From: Fulvia fulva
Lineage: Eukaryota > Ascomycota > Dothideomycetes > Mycosphaerellales > Mycosphaerellaceae
NCBI RefSeq assembly: GCF_020509005.1
Contig: NC_063013.1
Span: forward strand, 6,696,001 to 6,760,000
Length of the DNA stretch: 64,000 bases
Direction: 5' to 3'
Shown here in pieces: positions 49,907 through 63,177 of the stretch; positions within the stretch are counted from its first letter, which is position 1, and each line of letters begins with the position of its first letter. Under the pieces are notes generated by a model. That model was not told the DNA's origin and did no database searches. It was given only the letters and a program-made list of their open reading frames with translations. Both the position numbers and the translations under genes were made by a program.

Positions 49907-52900
49907 CTACAAGAAACCCGATTCTGACAACAATCTGGAGCAAATGTTAGCAATGGCCATGGTCATGAAGCGATGGAGATCTTACCTCGCGATCTTCTCA
50001 TCCTCCCTCTCACGCGGCTCTACCTGCAGACTGCGCTCGTACATCTCATGCACGTCTCCAGCACTCTGCATGTTACGAAGAATGTAGTCCTGGAGCTCGG
50101 GCACAGACTGTAGTCCATACGGCACATTCTGGTACTGCTGGATGTCGCGGATGACCTCTGCGGTCTTCGCTCGCTTGGCGAAGTTGATCAATTGTGTCTT
50201 CTTGATGATGCCAGGAATACCGTCTTCGATGAACGTCAAATCTGTCAGGTAGATACCGAAGAATGGGATGCAGGGCGGGTTCGCCTTGTGTAGCGATTCG
50301 CGGTACTCCAAGAAGTTCTTCGTGGAGCCCATTAGTTTGCGCATCGATTCCAGTGTCGCGGTCGTCCTAGCATTGACTTGAGACCACGTCCTATTCAGTC
50401 GATGGATCGGTGCCGAGCCTAGCGCAGAGATAATGGATGTCAGGCAAGAGAAGTTGTTGAGTGTTCGACACTTGTCGGCGATCGAGACAAAGTGCTTGAT
50501 GACCACAACACGTCTCTTGACGTCGGCTTGTGTGAGAATCATCTGCGCGACCCAGTTTGTAAGCTGGTTAGAGTGAAGGATGAGTGCCTTCACGTTCTCC
50601 GCTGGATCTGCCTCTCCCGGCGCGAGCTTCTTCTGCCAGGTCTTGTTCAAGCATTCCGTGGGCTTGATCTTTCCGTAAAGCTTCGATTCGATTATCGTCA
50701 GCTGTCGCGCGAACTCCAGCGCATCAATGTCTAAGAACTTGAGCTTCTTCATGTTCTTCGGTATGATCGGCGCCGGCGCTTGTGAGTTCAATGTAAGGAC
50801 TAGTCGCTTATTCGACGAGTCCTGGCCACGTAGTCGTTGCTCGATCGCGGCGATCAAAGGCACAGCTCCAGGTGTGCTTGTCGACTGGACAGTATCTTTT
50901 GCGAAAGTGTGAACGCGCTGCAGCAATTTCTGGCTGACCTCGTCGTTCGCCTCCATCCAATAGTTGTCCATCCACGACTTCAAAATGTTGACCACTCTGA
51001 ATCTGATCGGCTTCTGTTTCTTGTCGATCCATGTTTGCATATCTTGTCCAGTCAAGCCGTACAGGGGCTGTATCGTCCATCGCTTTACGAGTAGCTCAAA
51101 GAGCTCTTCCGCCGAGGTGAATGACCGATACGTCAGGAGGAAAGTGTTGTTGAAGGGCGAATCCAGTCGGTCGTGTCGCGTCAGCTGTTCCACCAGACCA
51201 ACCAGAGTACCTCCTCGCAGCTGCGGTGGATCTACCTTGATGTCGTAAGCAATCTCACCTTCGTGGTCCAGCCGCAAGTAGTCGGGCATCTCTTCGGAGT
51301 CGCGACCTGGCGCGTTGGCAGCAGGCACCTGCCCAAAAAAGCGCTCGACCTTCGAACTGTTGGAGCTTTCTGCACTGCGCGCAGATGGTGGAGGTGCGTT
51401 TGTGCCTTCGGAGTAGGACTTTGATGTGCCAATGTCCGCAAGAGTTGGTCGCAAGTGGTTCTTGTTCTTCACCTGCTGCTCGAATGGCGCGCCTCCATCT
51501 GTGAGGCGGTGTTCCTTGTTCGAGTCGTGTGGTATCAGCTCTGAGAGGAGTTGTAGGGAGAAGTAGATCTGGTTAGTAGCAGTGTCCAGGTCTCGGCCAA
51601 CAGACTTCAGGCGAGTCAACCGCTCTTCAAGAGATGGTCCCCTGATCTCTGCCCATTCGTCTCCAAGTGGGCTTGCAACAATCTGGCACGCGACGATGAG
51701 GTCCGCAGTGGAGTCGTAAAACCTCTGCTTGTGCTCGGCGAAGTCGTTCAGCTGAGGGGTCTGTAGCGGTGAATGAAGTGGTTGCAAGTTGACGGACTCG
51801 ATCGTGGACATGTATGGCCGACAGACCTCAATCACTTGTGTGCCAGACCTGCATATCGCGTCGCCAATCTGTCGGTGTTTGTGATGTGTGATGAGTTTAT
51901 CCCGCAGCACGAGATGTTCGTCGAGTCTTCGAATGCTGGATACAATGAGCCGCTTGAGGTCGTCAAGTCGCGAAAGAAGTTCAGCGTCAAGAGTGGCAGT
52001 GGGTTCTGTGGAGGTGTCGTGCTCATCGTCCATGAAGGACATGGATCCATTGCGATCTCGCGGGTCAAGTCCGTTGCTCTGCCAATTACCGGCAGTCTTA
52101 CTGCCCATAACGAAGCCTGGCGTCAGGCGGGGAATCTCTTCGCCACGCTGCTGGCGCGCGACCTCAACGAAGCCGTACACCCCATGGAGCACACCCTCAG
52201 CCTCATGCAAGCACTTCTGAGTGGAGTCTGGAGCAGGGAAGTCTGCTGCGGCAATGTGCGAAGACAGCACCAACTTGGAGAAGCGTGACATCATCTCTCT
52301 GAAGTGTGGGTAAAGGGCCTTGTTGGTAGAAATGATGGAAGGGTTGCCGCTGTGGTTGTCCGTCGTTCCAGAGCCGGCAGCAAGCAATAGACGGAGGTGG
52401 TCGGAGATATCCTCAGCTTTGCGAACGAACTCTGACCGCTCCCCAGCGCTGACGACCTCACGATATCGTTGCACCGCGCGTCGCATGTCTTCTACCATAG
52501 TATTCCAGGTCAAAGGAACAGCGTGCGCATCGTCGAAGAATCGCCGAGGTAACAACGAGGTGCTCGATCCGCCAGTCGGTGCATTAGCGAAAGAGGTCAT
52601 GGTGGTACCAACGGGTGGAATACCCTGCTGCATCGCCGAAAGCGACATGTTGCTTGCTTCCGTGAGATTTGTGCGAGAGCGGCTCAGCGGATCGACTTGG
52701 CTCAGAGAATCCATGGACGTCGCAGGTGATACACCGTCAGACAAATAAGAACGCCTGCGTCGATGCTGACAGATGGAGTACGTTAGTGGGTGTCACATAG
52801 ATTGCAAGCCGGGAGACACGTGCAGAAGTACAACTTACGCTCGAGGCCTTTGATCCTTGTGTGAGGGACGCGTCTTCAGCTTCTGACGCGGAAGCATAAT

Positions 52901-53738
52901 CGGTATCATCGTCGCGCTCATAGCCAGATGACATGAAGTCTGCGGGCGGTCTAGTCTGGTCCGGGATGAATATATTGGTGCGATCTCTCGGTCCAGTCTC
53001 ATTCGCAGACGTGGGTGCTTCGAGGGGTAGCTCCATTGTGCTCTCGCCGGTGAGAGTGTTGAAGTAGAACAGCCTGCCATCTGGTGTAGCCTGAGGTATC
53101 CAGAACGCCGCTTCCTCTTGGTTCACAGTCGCAGTCTCGTTGTTGTCCGACACGCGATTCGCGGGATGCTCTGCCTCCTGCTCGACGTACTCTTCCTCTG
53201 ACTCTTCTGCTTCGGAATCGCCTCGTATTGTGTTGTCCATGCCATCTTCGTATGGAGGTGCCACCACCGCGCAGTAGTTGCTTGGGAACCATCCTCTGAC
53301 GCCGTCTGCCCCGGTGTTAGTGATTGCCTATTGACAGGATATCCTACTACGCACGGATCACGCCATCCCACCAGCCGCTCTCCAGTTGAGTGATGACCTG
53401 GATCTGTAGGTGATACGTCAGTCCTGTCGCTCATACCAGAAGGCAGCAGCCATTGGCCTCTGGGTGTTTCTCACAATGTCTCCACTCCGAAATGAAAGAG
53501 ATGTCCTATCATCCGCATCGTAGTCGTATAATGCGCGCACGTAAAGTTGCCCACCCGTGTGAGAGCCTGCCAGCCCGCTCATCCTGCGCGGCGCAAAGGG
53601 GTAATTGTCGCGCCTCGTTTGCGACGATTGCTGGCTGGATATGTCGCCCTCGTGCGTGTCTCCTCTTTCACGTGAAGCTCGAGCTGGTTGTCGTCCTTGG
53701 TCGTAATGTGGTGAGGCAGGCCGGCAGTCGGAGACCAT
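49907..53738 (-). CDS. Cdc25-type Ras guanine-nucleotide exchange factor with SH3 domain
   Basis: Ras GEFs load Ras with GTP to drive cAMP/PKA or morphogenesis pathways. Exons are 53738-53475, 53403-53355, 53305-52839, 52765-49986 and 49934-49907, in phase throughout, giving 1195 aa. The SH3 domain is at about 63-122 (LYVRALYDYDADDRTSLSFR, then GWWDGVIHGVRGWFPSNYC). A WW-like segment follows (WIPQATPDGRLFYFNTLTGE). The Ras exchanger motif domain lies near 700 (GGTLVGLVEQLTRHDRLDSP). The catalytic RasGEF domain follows (ALEFARQLTIIESKLYGKIK to the LTDLTFIEDGIPG part). The C-terminus is KIARLLSESGFL, encoded by a 28-nt last exon. Its SH3-RasGEF order matches Cdc25 and Ste6. An earlier 5' exon is possible because the first ATG is inside an open frame. 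Confidence 0.9.
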
Positions 53739-56700
53739 ACAGGTGGTGGAATGTGGTTGACGCCAGGGTAAGAACCCTTTCCGGGGCGCTTCTGCGGTCA
53801 CAGGTAGCTCTCGCGTGCACTGCTACCCGCGCGATGCCATAGGAGTGGTGTGGATGTGAATTGGAGCAATAGAGACGTTGCTCGTCGCCCTGGAGCCGTG
53901 ATTCGCAGCGCGAGAGCCGCCCTGCCAGCTAGTTCTATCGATTCTGATTGGGTTCGGCAACAGCGGCGGACCGCCACACAAAGCTGTGAATCTGGACAAC
54001 AACAACTGCTCACTGCAACATTCCTCACTCCAACAGCACGAAAGACGAGGCGACGAGAGCGACACCTGATCAAGGCAGTGCGCACACTCTTCACTACCTA
54101 ATTACTCATTGACAAACACGGGATCCTACACCAATCACAAGCTAAACCGGAGTGCTATAGCTGCCCCTCTTTCTTGGTCTTGTGAAAGCAGCAGAGGAAC
54201 GATAGAGTGCAAGTTCTCCTCTTGCTTTGCGGATGCTTTCCAACCGGATTACTTGTGAAGCCAAATGAGTCCAAGTCGCCCCATCATTCGGCAATCTTCG
54301 CATGTCTTCGGCATGATTGCATGACGGTCGACAAGGTATCCTAGCAATACATGTCATCCCTATCTCTCTGAGTAGAATGGGGACGCGCGCAAGGCGCTAA
54401 CACTGTGCCATGCGGCTTGCATGAATTGGCTCGTGGGCGTGTGGTTGTATACTGCAAGAGCGATGCTTGATTGCACTGACCTGTGCAGGGCAGAGTTGAT
54501 CCCTTTGATATTTGGTCGACAAAACTCTTTACCCTGGTTACAGGGCCTTAAGCTGGATTACGTTCACAAAATTGCCTGTGCAAGCCTTGTAGCGACAGAC
54601 CGGACCAGTCAGACTCTGTCGTTGACAAGCAACGTTCAAAACTTAGACAGGGCCTCCGCACTGACTTCGCCCGACAAGAGGTGTAAAGGGATGGTAAGAA
54701 TTGGTACACAGACAGGTCATCGTATAAAGTCTGTCCAGCATTCTGAGAAACGAAGCCGGAATCGCAATGATAGAACCCAGACAGCATTTCAACTTACCTT
54801 GGATGGTAGGGCTAGACTCAAAGGCATTGATCGAGCATGTCAAGGTCTTCGACTCTTCGCGACAGTCGAAGGTATGTTGTGGAGTCGCCAGTGTCTGGTA
54901 GAGGCAGGCATTCGACACTACTTCACCGCATCTTGCGCGAACACACTAGCAGGCACCTGTTCTCGTGAGATGACAAACGAGGGGCCATTGTCTCGTGAAT
55001 CAGGTGTTTGCAAGTGCGAGTCGCAACGATCTATCTGGCGATCTCGCATCTCGTATTTTGCGCAGATGATGAGTTGGGCAGCTGGCCTTCCTCCCTTCGA
55101 GATCGAATGGTGTCTGCTCTCGAGTCAAGATGGATGGTGGGCCAGGCAAATCACGAGATCCAGTTGCGATGCCGGCACATGTGAACCCAGCAGTTTGACT
55201 CGCGCGCCGACTAGCACACGGGGATGGCTTCCGCAGCCTAGCTTCTGCCCCGAGCCGGGCCTAAACTCTGATAGACTAGCCGCGCCAACGGGAGTTGTGA
55301 TCCGACACGGCGTTCTGGCCGTGGGTGAAAGAGTACCGGAAGCGAACTGCTCTCACAGGCAGATAACCCAGACGGCAAGCCGGACAGATGGGGAGAACAA
55401 GAAATGAAGGCCGGGAAATCCTTGTCTTAAAAAGAACCTGTGCTCGTGTGACGGTGTGACCAGTCCGCGAACCGTGGCAGACATTCGTTGGCAGAGGTGT
55501 TGTGTGTGTGCCCCTCCTCAGTGGTTGGAGGGGAAGGGTTGCGGACTTCTTCTGTTTGTCAATGGGCAGAGGGGTCGAAGTTTTGGCAAAAGTGTTTGTT
55601 TGAAACAATGGGCATGTCGGCCGCCTGCGACTTCAATCCAAGCCTCATCAATTCAAGCCTGCTCGGAATTCCGCTTGGTCGTCATCGTCGAAAGGTGGGG
55701 TGGGCCGACATGTGAGGTTACGAGGTGGGCATGGTCCTTCAAGGGGTTCCGAGATTTGATCGATCACAAAAGCGTTTGTTGCCGCGCCTGATGCTGTTTC
55801 GATGCGACAGCCACTGTCGCTCCTGAGCGAATGAAGTGGTCCTGCGCAGAGTGTGAAGGACCAGGGTGGGTGTGGACAGGCCGAGGCTTCATAATGGCGA
55901 CCACTGGCGATGGATCCGGAGCGAGGACTGATGAAGAAAACATGAAAGACTCATCAAAAAGAGGTTCGACCACATCTGAACCGGTTGTCGTAGCCTGGCC
56001 CGGGGAAGTTCGCTAGCGCGCGCTGGCCGTTGGTTCCATAGCCAAGGAGACGGGTGGATCTTGATCCGCGGGCAGTGTGTCGATGCAGCAGAATGCAGTA
56101 TCAATATGTTGCTGTCGTCGAGGTCAGTATGATGCGCGCTGATAGCGCAAAGACTGGAAGTCCGCAATTTCTTGTGAGGCGGCGACGCAGGAACAGCAAG
56201 CATCATTCCGTGTGTTGTGTAATAAGGATCCGGAGAGATGTTTGGGATGGCTGGGGTGGGGCATTCACCGCCACCAGTCACAGAGTGCCGCCACATACCG
56301 CTGCGTGGGTTGTCATGGTACTGCAAGGCGGTGGGGGACTGTTCTCGGCGAGTAAGCACTTGCGGGCCTGCAGCAGAGCGCGTTGTACAGCGTCTTGTTA
56401 TAGGTCAGATGCGGACTGAGCTGTCAGTCAGCGTTGCAGGAAGAAACACGAAATTTTGAACTCGGGCATCGAAAGAGCCACGCTGAAGTCGTTTCGATGG
56501 CACATCGTGTTCAATATGCAGTCGAGTCTGGCTCCCGTCAACTTGCGGACGAGGCTCGCGAGAGAAAACCTGCTGCAGAGAGTAGTCGAGCATGAAAGTT
56601 TAGTGTGTTTTAGTGGGACGGACGGGAATCATTCACGTAGTTAGCGCTTTTCGCTCCTTCCGCGTGCTCTCCTCTCCCCGCCAACTTGAACGACTTTCCG

Positions 56701-56959
56701 CTTCCTATCCCCCTCTCCATCATCCACCACCCGAGCCTCGACATCGCCACGACGTCTTGCATCGGCTGCGCAGCTCGAGGAACAGCTGTGTATTACCTTC
56801 CATTGGAAACGTCATCGGCACGACCACCAAAACCGCCGCTCATGTACGCTCTCATAAGAGCGCATCCCATCGACAACCACACCGACACCGAGATTTGATC
56901 ATTGGCATCGCGGCGCACTCAACTTCATCGCCGCCCCATTCGCCTAGCGACCGCACGAC
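53739..56959. other. long intergenic region, one uncertain ORF
   Basis: This 3.2-kb region lies between divergent genes. A plus-strand ORF of 328 codons with ATG at 54421 (MNWLVGVWLYTARAMLDCTD) is present but has no domain, many Ser/Arg/Thr codons and no support. I treat it as doubtful. The last 300 bp before 56960 are pyrimidine-rich and are probably the leader of the transcription factor gene. Confidence 0.4.
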
Positions 56960-59831
56960 ATGTCCGCTGTCGGTACCCTCCAGCCCACGGCCGCGCCGAC
57001 GTCGCCCACCACCACTCGAAAGGCCTCCACCAACGGCGAGGCGAAAGAGAAAGAGAAGGAGAAGCGCTACAAGTGCCAGGTACGATCTCCTACAATACAT
57101 ACGTATCGCCGGTGCAGTCGCATGGAGATTCGCAAGATGGCTACGAGGAAACATTCGATGCAGGAAACACCTTGCACGCCCCACCGCTCATTGCCTCAGC
57201 GCATAGGTTCATGAGGGACATGGCTAACATACTCTCGACTCTAGTTCTGCGCCAGAGCCTTTTCAAGATCAGAACACAGATCCAGACATGAGAGAAGTCA
57301 CACAAAAGAGCGCCCGTAAGCCAGCCATTGTACACGAGCCAGCATGAGACTCGAGACGCCCCTCGATGCTCATGGCTTGAGCCCCTCCAAGTATAAAAGA
57401 CTAACAAGCGCTAGGTTTAAATGCATGAAGTGTAGGAGCACATTTGTCCGTCGCGTAAGTTCATTGCTGCTGTCGCTCGTTGTCACGAATACTGATGTTT
57501 CCCTCAGGACCTTCTACTACGACACGATCGAACAGTCCACGCCAAAGATGGTGGGGTCCCGCTACAAAGTGAAGCAAAGCGACGCAACACCGGCACCAAG
57601 TCAGCAGCTCAGAACGGCGAGTCGTCTTCATCGAAGCTCCCGGACCTCGATGATTCGTCCATGGATACCAGCTTCATGGATGGCGCCAACGGACTCGATG
57701 TCGAGCAGGCTGCTATGCTCATGACAAACTTCCAGCAGAAGGCGGCCTTGTCTGGTGTTGACCAAGCGACTATCGGCGCTGAACCTCTCATTACCCCTCA
57801 TGGGCTGCCATCACTGGAGCCGGCCACCCTTACGCACTACCCAGGCTCAATGACATTGCCGCAAATGCAAGGCTGGGACACAATGCTGCCGCAGACCATC
57901 ACACAGCCAAAGGCGCCTTCAATCTCTTCGAATGGTGAAGCACATCACGATATGCTGCCCTATCCGAACAGCGTTCTCGGCACCTCGACCAGTACGCTCC
58001 CTCCTCTTATGGAGCGTAGCGAGAGCCAGCCGGATGGTCTACCCTCATTCAACGCATCGACCATGATGGGTGGCTTGGCAACTCCCGGCGCCCTTTCGCC
58101 ATTCCCATCAATGATGGGCCCAGTGTCTCCTGTTGACTATCGTCGATCGCCCGGCCCACCACAGCAATGTACGATGGCAAAAGCACCGCAAGTCGAATCC
58201 GAGGACTCCATCAATCGCATCATGGATAACATCCGTCACTGCGACAGTGAAGGCGCTCTTGTCGAGACGTTCCGTCTGCCACAGCTTTCAGTCCTGAACC
58301 GCTACTTGTCAACCTACTTCAACTTCTTCCATCATCATCTGCCGTTCCTGCACCCGGCGTCATTCAACCCATCTGTGATTCCCGCGCCATTACTGCTGTC
58401 AGTCCTGTCGATCGGCGCGTTGTACACCTTTGAGCAGGATCAGGCCTACATGCTTCACATTGGGTCCAAGGTGCTGGTGACGCAATTCCTCCAGAAAAAG
58501 GACAACTTCAGCTCGCGCAAATGCCCGCTGTGGATGATGCAGAGCTCATTGCTCAACATGACATTCGCCAGCTGGAGTGGTGACCCGAAGGGTCTGGAGT
58601 GGGCGTGTTCCATCAAATCGCTGCTCGCGAACATGGTCGCCGGCAACAGGTATGAACTGAAGCTGCGCAGCGATGCGAGAGAGGGCAGACAACCAACACA
58701 CGCCGAGTGGATCGAAGACGAGGGTTGCAGGCGAACATACTATGCTGTGTACATCTTCTTCGGCCTCTTGACACTCACCTACAACCACACGCCCGCGATC
58801 AGCTTCAACGAGTTCGACACCTTAGAATTGCCTTCATCAGAATCGCTCTGGAATATGGAGGGTACGGACCACGATAGCTGGATTGAAGTCTTGACAGCAT
58901 CAACCATTGTCACCTTCCGCGAGGCGCACGATGCTCTGTTCCAAGGCGAAGATGCGCGCTACAGTGCATTCGCCACACGTGTAATGATCAACGCGTTGTT
59001 CCTGGAAGTCTGGTATCACAAGCGCAGTCCAGAGGCGCTGCAAGATGTGGTGACAGAGTGGAAGCTACGCCTGGCGCTTGACACTTGGGAGAAGTCGTTG
59101 GAGCTTTGTGAGCCCGAGACGTCGGTCGTGCAGCTCAGTGCGCCACACAAGGGCCACCCACTGATATTCAATGCGATGGCGATGTATAGGAACACACGCG
59201 CAAGACTGCTCGTCGATTTGAAGTCGGTGCAAGAAGCGCTTCGCTACCACGACTCCTACGAGGTTGCCGCGGCAATGACGAATGCTCGCGACAATGTCAA
59301 GAGATCTGAGGAGATGCTCAAGGTCATTCAAGCCTGCTTCGACTGCATCGAGGTTGCAGCTCTACAGGGCATCAGATGGGTTGCGCGGACTTCAGCTACT
59401 AATTGGAGTATCGAGCATCCACTGTGTGGCCTGGACCTTATCGTGGTCCTCAGCTTGTGGCTGTGGAGAGTCGAACACGACAGTGAGCCAGCCACCGCTG
59501 AAGAAAAGGTCATGTATCAGAAGCTACGAAGCCTATTCGACGATGATACTGTCGATGGGTTCGGTCAGAAGCTCAGCTCGACCGTTGCCCGACTCTGGGG
59601 CAGCATGATTGACGAAGTAGTCGTCTGGGGGTAAGTACTTGTCCCTGCAATGTCCTAAAATAACATACTGACCTCTTCTGCAGCATCACAAAGCTCATGG
59701 GCGAATCCTTCAAGTTGCATGCTCACGCACTCCACGGGTTCGAAGACTCGATCGTGGCTGGTGCTGAGCAGTCGCAAGAACCGCCGGTCCAGACGTTGGC
59801 ACCACACGCCACGGAAGTCACGGCCTACTAA
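56960..59831 (+). CDS. C2H2 zinc-finger transcription factor with fungal_trans domain
   Basis: Exons are 56960-57079, 57245-57315, 57415-57454, 57508-59630 and 59684-59831, giving 833 aa. Splicing assembles two adjacent C2H2 fingers at about 37-92: YKCQFCARAFSRSEHRSRHE, then FKCMKCRSTFVRRDLLLRHD. Introns interrupt the fingers themselves. A Lys/Glu-rich N-terminus precedes them and a Ser/Pro-rich region follows. The fungal-specific transcription factor domain lies at about 260-560 (NRYLSTYFNFFHHHLPFLHP and EWIEDEGCRRTYYAVYIFFG). The pairing of C2H2 fingers with this domain is a known fungal class that includes Klf1- and AmdX-type regulators. Its target genes cannot be told from here. Only the two-finger layout is certain. 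Confidence 0.91.
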
Positions 59832-60963
59832 ACCTTTCACGACTTCACGACCCTTACCAACCTGCGCTGCCATAATAGTGTATCACCAACGCACTCCCGG
59901 CCGCACCATTCTGTACTATTCTCCTTTCTTCCGGCGTTCTGGGGCATCGAGTTTTGTGTGTACGAAGAATCAACAACAGCAGGGCAACAGTGCTTTCACT
60001 ATCGGCAGTCCAGCTTTTGTTTGTCTATCCTTTCGGCGGAAATCGGGCAGACGGACTCCACGGGAGACCATTAATTACCTCTAATCACACCAGGCTTGCT
60101 CACTGCAAGAAGGGCAGCGAGCAGGTCTCGAGTTGCTTGGTCCGCGGAACAGGAATTCCGTCGAGGATGCGTCTATTTTGCTTGCTTGAGTTTTCCGCGT
60201 TATATACCATGTGCGTGTATCAGCATCTGAGGTTTTTGCTTGAACAGCTCGCGCCGAAAAGTGGCGCGAAATAGCAGGAGCTTTGGGACGGAGCATAGCG
60301 TGTTATTCCTTGGTCCGTTGGGACGAGTGCAGAGTGTACTATATGTACTTGGTATACACAAGACTGATCGATGGAATCTCTCACCTTGCAGAGTGTCCAG
60401 CTCGGATCCTGGCAAAGGTAAAAGATCCCTGCAATCTCATGGTCGCACAAGCGAGACTTCGGTTGGAGTGCAAGGACGATCCACAGTCGTACAACAACAT
60501 CACCTTTGACAAACAATGCCTGATGAAGCCCAGCAACATACGCAACACATGATTATTCACCATACTCGATGTCCGACGTGAGATCGATGTAGTGGAAGGA
60601 TTCGGTGCTTCCAACCTCCGAAGATGGGCAGCGCTGACCTCATGACTTTGACTGGTACACGTCTGATCGAAGCCATCATAGACAGATCAATCAGCAGAGC
60701 CTCGCAAGGTACTACAAAACTCTCCTGTTGACCACGTCTTCCTCATTCTTGTAGCACTATTTATCAGGCTCACTGTGTAACACGCCGCCTTGAAGCACCA
60801 ACCAGAGTCCAGCCCGATCCTTCGAATCCTCGTATTCTATAGGTAGGCAACAAGGCAACGATCAGCACCAAAAAATCCATCTTCACCTGCCCGTGACAGC
60901 AACACTCTCGGTATCCACCACCCACACCACCCCCCATCACCACCCCCCATCACCACCACCACA
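59832..60963. other. intergenic region
   Basis: It holds the 3' UTR of the C2H2 gene and the promoter of the membrane protein gene. The last 45 bp before the ATG are a C/A-rich low-complexity leader with two copies of an accaccccccatc-type unit. No gene is seen. Confidence 0.45.
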
Positions 60964-61848
60964 ATGGACCAACTAACCTCCCACCTCACAGCAATCATGG
61001 GCGTCTCCCTCAGCACCGCCCGCTACCTCGCCCCCGCCTCCTTCCTCTACGACTTCGCCGCCCAACAATACGGCATGCTTTCCTCCCCCAACATGAAAGA
61101 CGTCCACGACGCCAACTTATCCTTCTTCTCCCCGCAACCCTTCTTCATCGCAGCCTTCTTCTTCCCGCAACAACTCTTCCAGCTCGCATGGCTCTACAAG
61201 CTCTGGAAACTAGACCCGAAGAACGCCGCTGAGAAGAAGCAACTAGATCATATCGTCCCCTTTGTGCCGTATTATGCGCTGGGGAATGTATGTATTGGGA
61301 CGTGGATGTTTTTTTGGAATAGTAGTAATTTGAAGGTTGCGAATGTTTTTGTTGTTGTTAATACGGTGGCGCAGCTTTGGTATGTTTTTACGCAGTTGCA
61401 GCCGATGGAGACGAGGAATTGGGGGAGTGTGCTCACACATGTTGTGTCGAAAACTTTCGCTGGAATTGGAGTTCTCGACATTCTGCACAATACGAGTGTG
61501 GCGTATTACAAGAATGCGCTGCCGACGCTGCCATTGAAGATTGCTACTGGGTTGAGCTTCGGAGCGCTGGGTGCTTGCTCGGATTGGATCTTTGGAGGTT
61601 GCTTGGTGTACGATTTGATTGCGCTGAGTGTTGGACAAGCATCGTACGAGCAGGACTGGAGCAGAGTGTTGGGAGGATTTGCGCTTGGCACGGCGGCGAT
61701 TGTTGGGTTGAGGAATTATATGAAGTAGGTATTCTTCTGCTCCGGACCTTCCGACCGAACCGAATCTGACTGGGCGATCAGACCTCCATTTGTGACGAAC
61801 AAGGACTACGCGACCATTGAGCAGGACGATACCGATGACCGGGCTTGA
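60964..61848 (+). CDS. multispanning membrane protein, unknown function
   Basis: Exons are 60964-61724 and 61782-61848 (intron gtaggt...gatcag), giving 275 aa. The frame begins MDQLTSHLTAIMGVSLSTAR. It has about six hydrophobic segments, among them PFFIAAFFFPQQLFQLAWLY, YYALGNVCIGTWMFFW, VFVVVNTVAQLWYVF and GGFALGTAAIVGLRNYMK. The short tail (KPPFVTNKDYATIEQDDTDD) is acidic and would face one side. No signal peptide is clear. I do not recognise the family. The second exon is supported by the splice sites and by the in-phase tail. Confidence 0.75.
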
Positions 61849-61917
61849 ATGAGATATGATTGATGGGCTTGGTTCATTTCTACTTCTTGTAACATCTGTT
61901 TGTACAGCTATCAAAAT

Positions 61918-62640
61918 CTACGACTCTTCGAAGTATTCAGTAATCATGCTCTGCCTCGCCACCGCTATCCCCAACTCACTGACAAACAGCATAAACTCAT
62001 GTACAGATCGTTCATGATCTCCCACATACACCCGGCAATCAACCGATACATCATTCAACGCCTGTACCCGCTCAAGAAACCCCGTATCAACTCTCCCCTT
62101 GCGGCCAGCGACCGGAACCAGCAATTTCTCCATCTGGCCAACATGAAAATTCCGCAAAACCAACCGCCGACTCTGCTCATTAGCAACAAGCTCTCCCTGG
62201 ACCTCAAGCAGGTTCGCAAGAACGTCGCTCAAATCATCTTCCTCGGCGGCGATATTCTCCTCGCAATCCCACAGGTCCCGGGCTGTCTTGGCGAGCGTGC
62301 GCTTGATGTACCAAGCCGCTGTCTCCATGCCGCAGGTCTCGGTAGCGTTTGCAGCTGTAGTCGAGGCCAGGTCGATGTCGTGGCCGTGCCAGCCGTAGCG
62401 CTCTAGTCTGGCGCTTCGGGCGTTGCAGTGGGTGGTGAGGGGTTCGAGGTGGGATATGGTGGTGCGGATAGGGGTGGTGGGGGTGTGTTGGAAGGAGAGT
62501 ATGTCGTGCTGTTCGCGGTCGACACTCTTCTTGTGGGTATGGCATTCTTGCTGACGATGTTCGAGCGCTTGGCGGGCTTTTTGGAGGCTGGTTGTCAGCC
62601 AGCTGCGGTCGTACGCGGGAAGGATGGGTTCACCGTCCAT
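61918..62640 (-). CDS. unknown coiled-coil protein
   Basis: The ATG at 62640 (MDGEPILPAYDRSWLTTSLQ) opens 240 aa without introns. The frame is open further upstream from a TTG. The middle contains helix-rich, charged sequence (RTLAKTARDLWDCEENIAAE, LANLLEVQGELVANEQSRRL) that could form coiled coil. No signal peptide, span or domain is recognised. The gene is convergent with the membrane protein upstream, with 69 bp between the stops. Confidence 0.55.
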   Translation of the reverse strand: MDGEPILPAYDRSWLTTSLQKARQALEHRQQECHTHKKSVDREQHDILSFQHTPTTPIRTTISHLEPLTTHCNARSARLERYGWHGHDIDLASTTAANATETCGMETAAWYIKRTLAKTARDLWDCEENIAAEEDDLSDVLANLLEVQGELVANEQSRRLVLRNFHVGQMEKLLVPVAGRKGRVDTGFLERVQALNDVSVDCRVYVGDHERSVHEFMLFVSELGIAVARQSMITEYFEES

Positions 62641-63029
62641 GTAGGAGGAAAGGAATGCTATGCGCAAAAAGGCTTCGACACGCCCCTCGCGATGTTTGTA
62701 TGCTCATGTTGCCAGAATTTGAGACAGCTTCAAAGCACGACGAAAGTAGGAGTTGCAGCACTGTCTCAGCCTGACTTGGGACTGACTATGATCCTCATGT
62801 GCTCGTCTTTGTTGTCGGTATGGTCTACTGGCGTCTTCTTGATTATGTCGTTGAGCAGACACAGGTCGCGGCATGACTGCACCATCCAGCTTTGAATGAT
62901 TTCCGAGGGCACGTGTTGTGCCGTATTGTTTGGAGCACTGTCCGGAGCTCCCAGATGTCACAAGACAACCACAGTCACATGCACGCTTCACAGCAAAGCC
63001 ATATATACTGGCGATATTTCTGTGCCCTT
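62641..63029. other. intergenic region with RNA promoter
   Basis: No gene is seen. The TATATA at 63002-63007 belongs to the following RNA copy. Confidence 0.4.
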
Positions 63030-63177
63030 CGACGGTCATTCTCGGTCAACTGGCGCAGTCAATCTGCCGAAGGTTGGCTATGCTTGACAATATCACTAAT
63101 GCCGACGATGCATTGATCGTAGGCCTTTATGGTCGTTGTCGTCGAGAAGCAGCTATTTGATCGAGGATGATTGTTTT
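63030..63177 (+). ncRNA. structured small RNA, family copy 8 (Pol III type)
   Basis: TATATA at 63002-63007 is 28 bp before CGACGGTC. The A-box-like motif TGGCGCAGTC is present. ACGGTCATTCTCGGTCAA pairs with TTGATCGAGGATGATTGT over 18 consecutive pairs using four G-U. Four Ts end it (63174-63177). It lies about 24 kb from the nearest other copy. Confidence 0.68.

Noticed and set aside
54421..55407. 328-codon plus-strand ORF beginning MNWLVGVWLY
   Set aside because: It has ATG and length, but no domain, odd composition and no splice structure. A second long open frame at 17341-18834 shows that long chance ORFs occur in this DNA.
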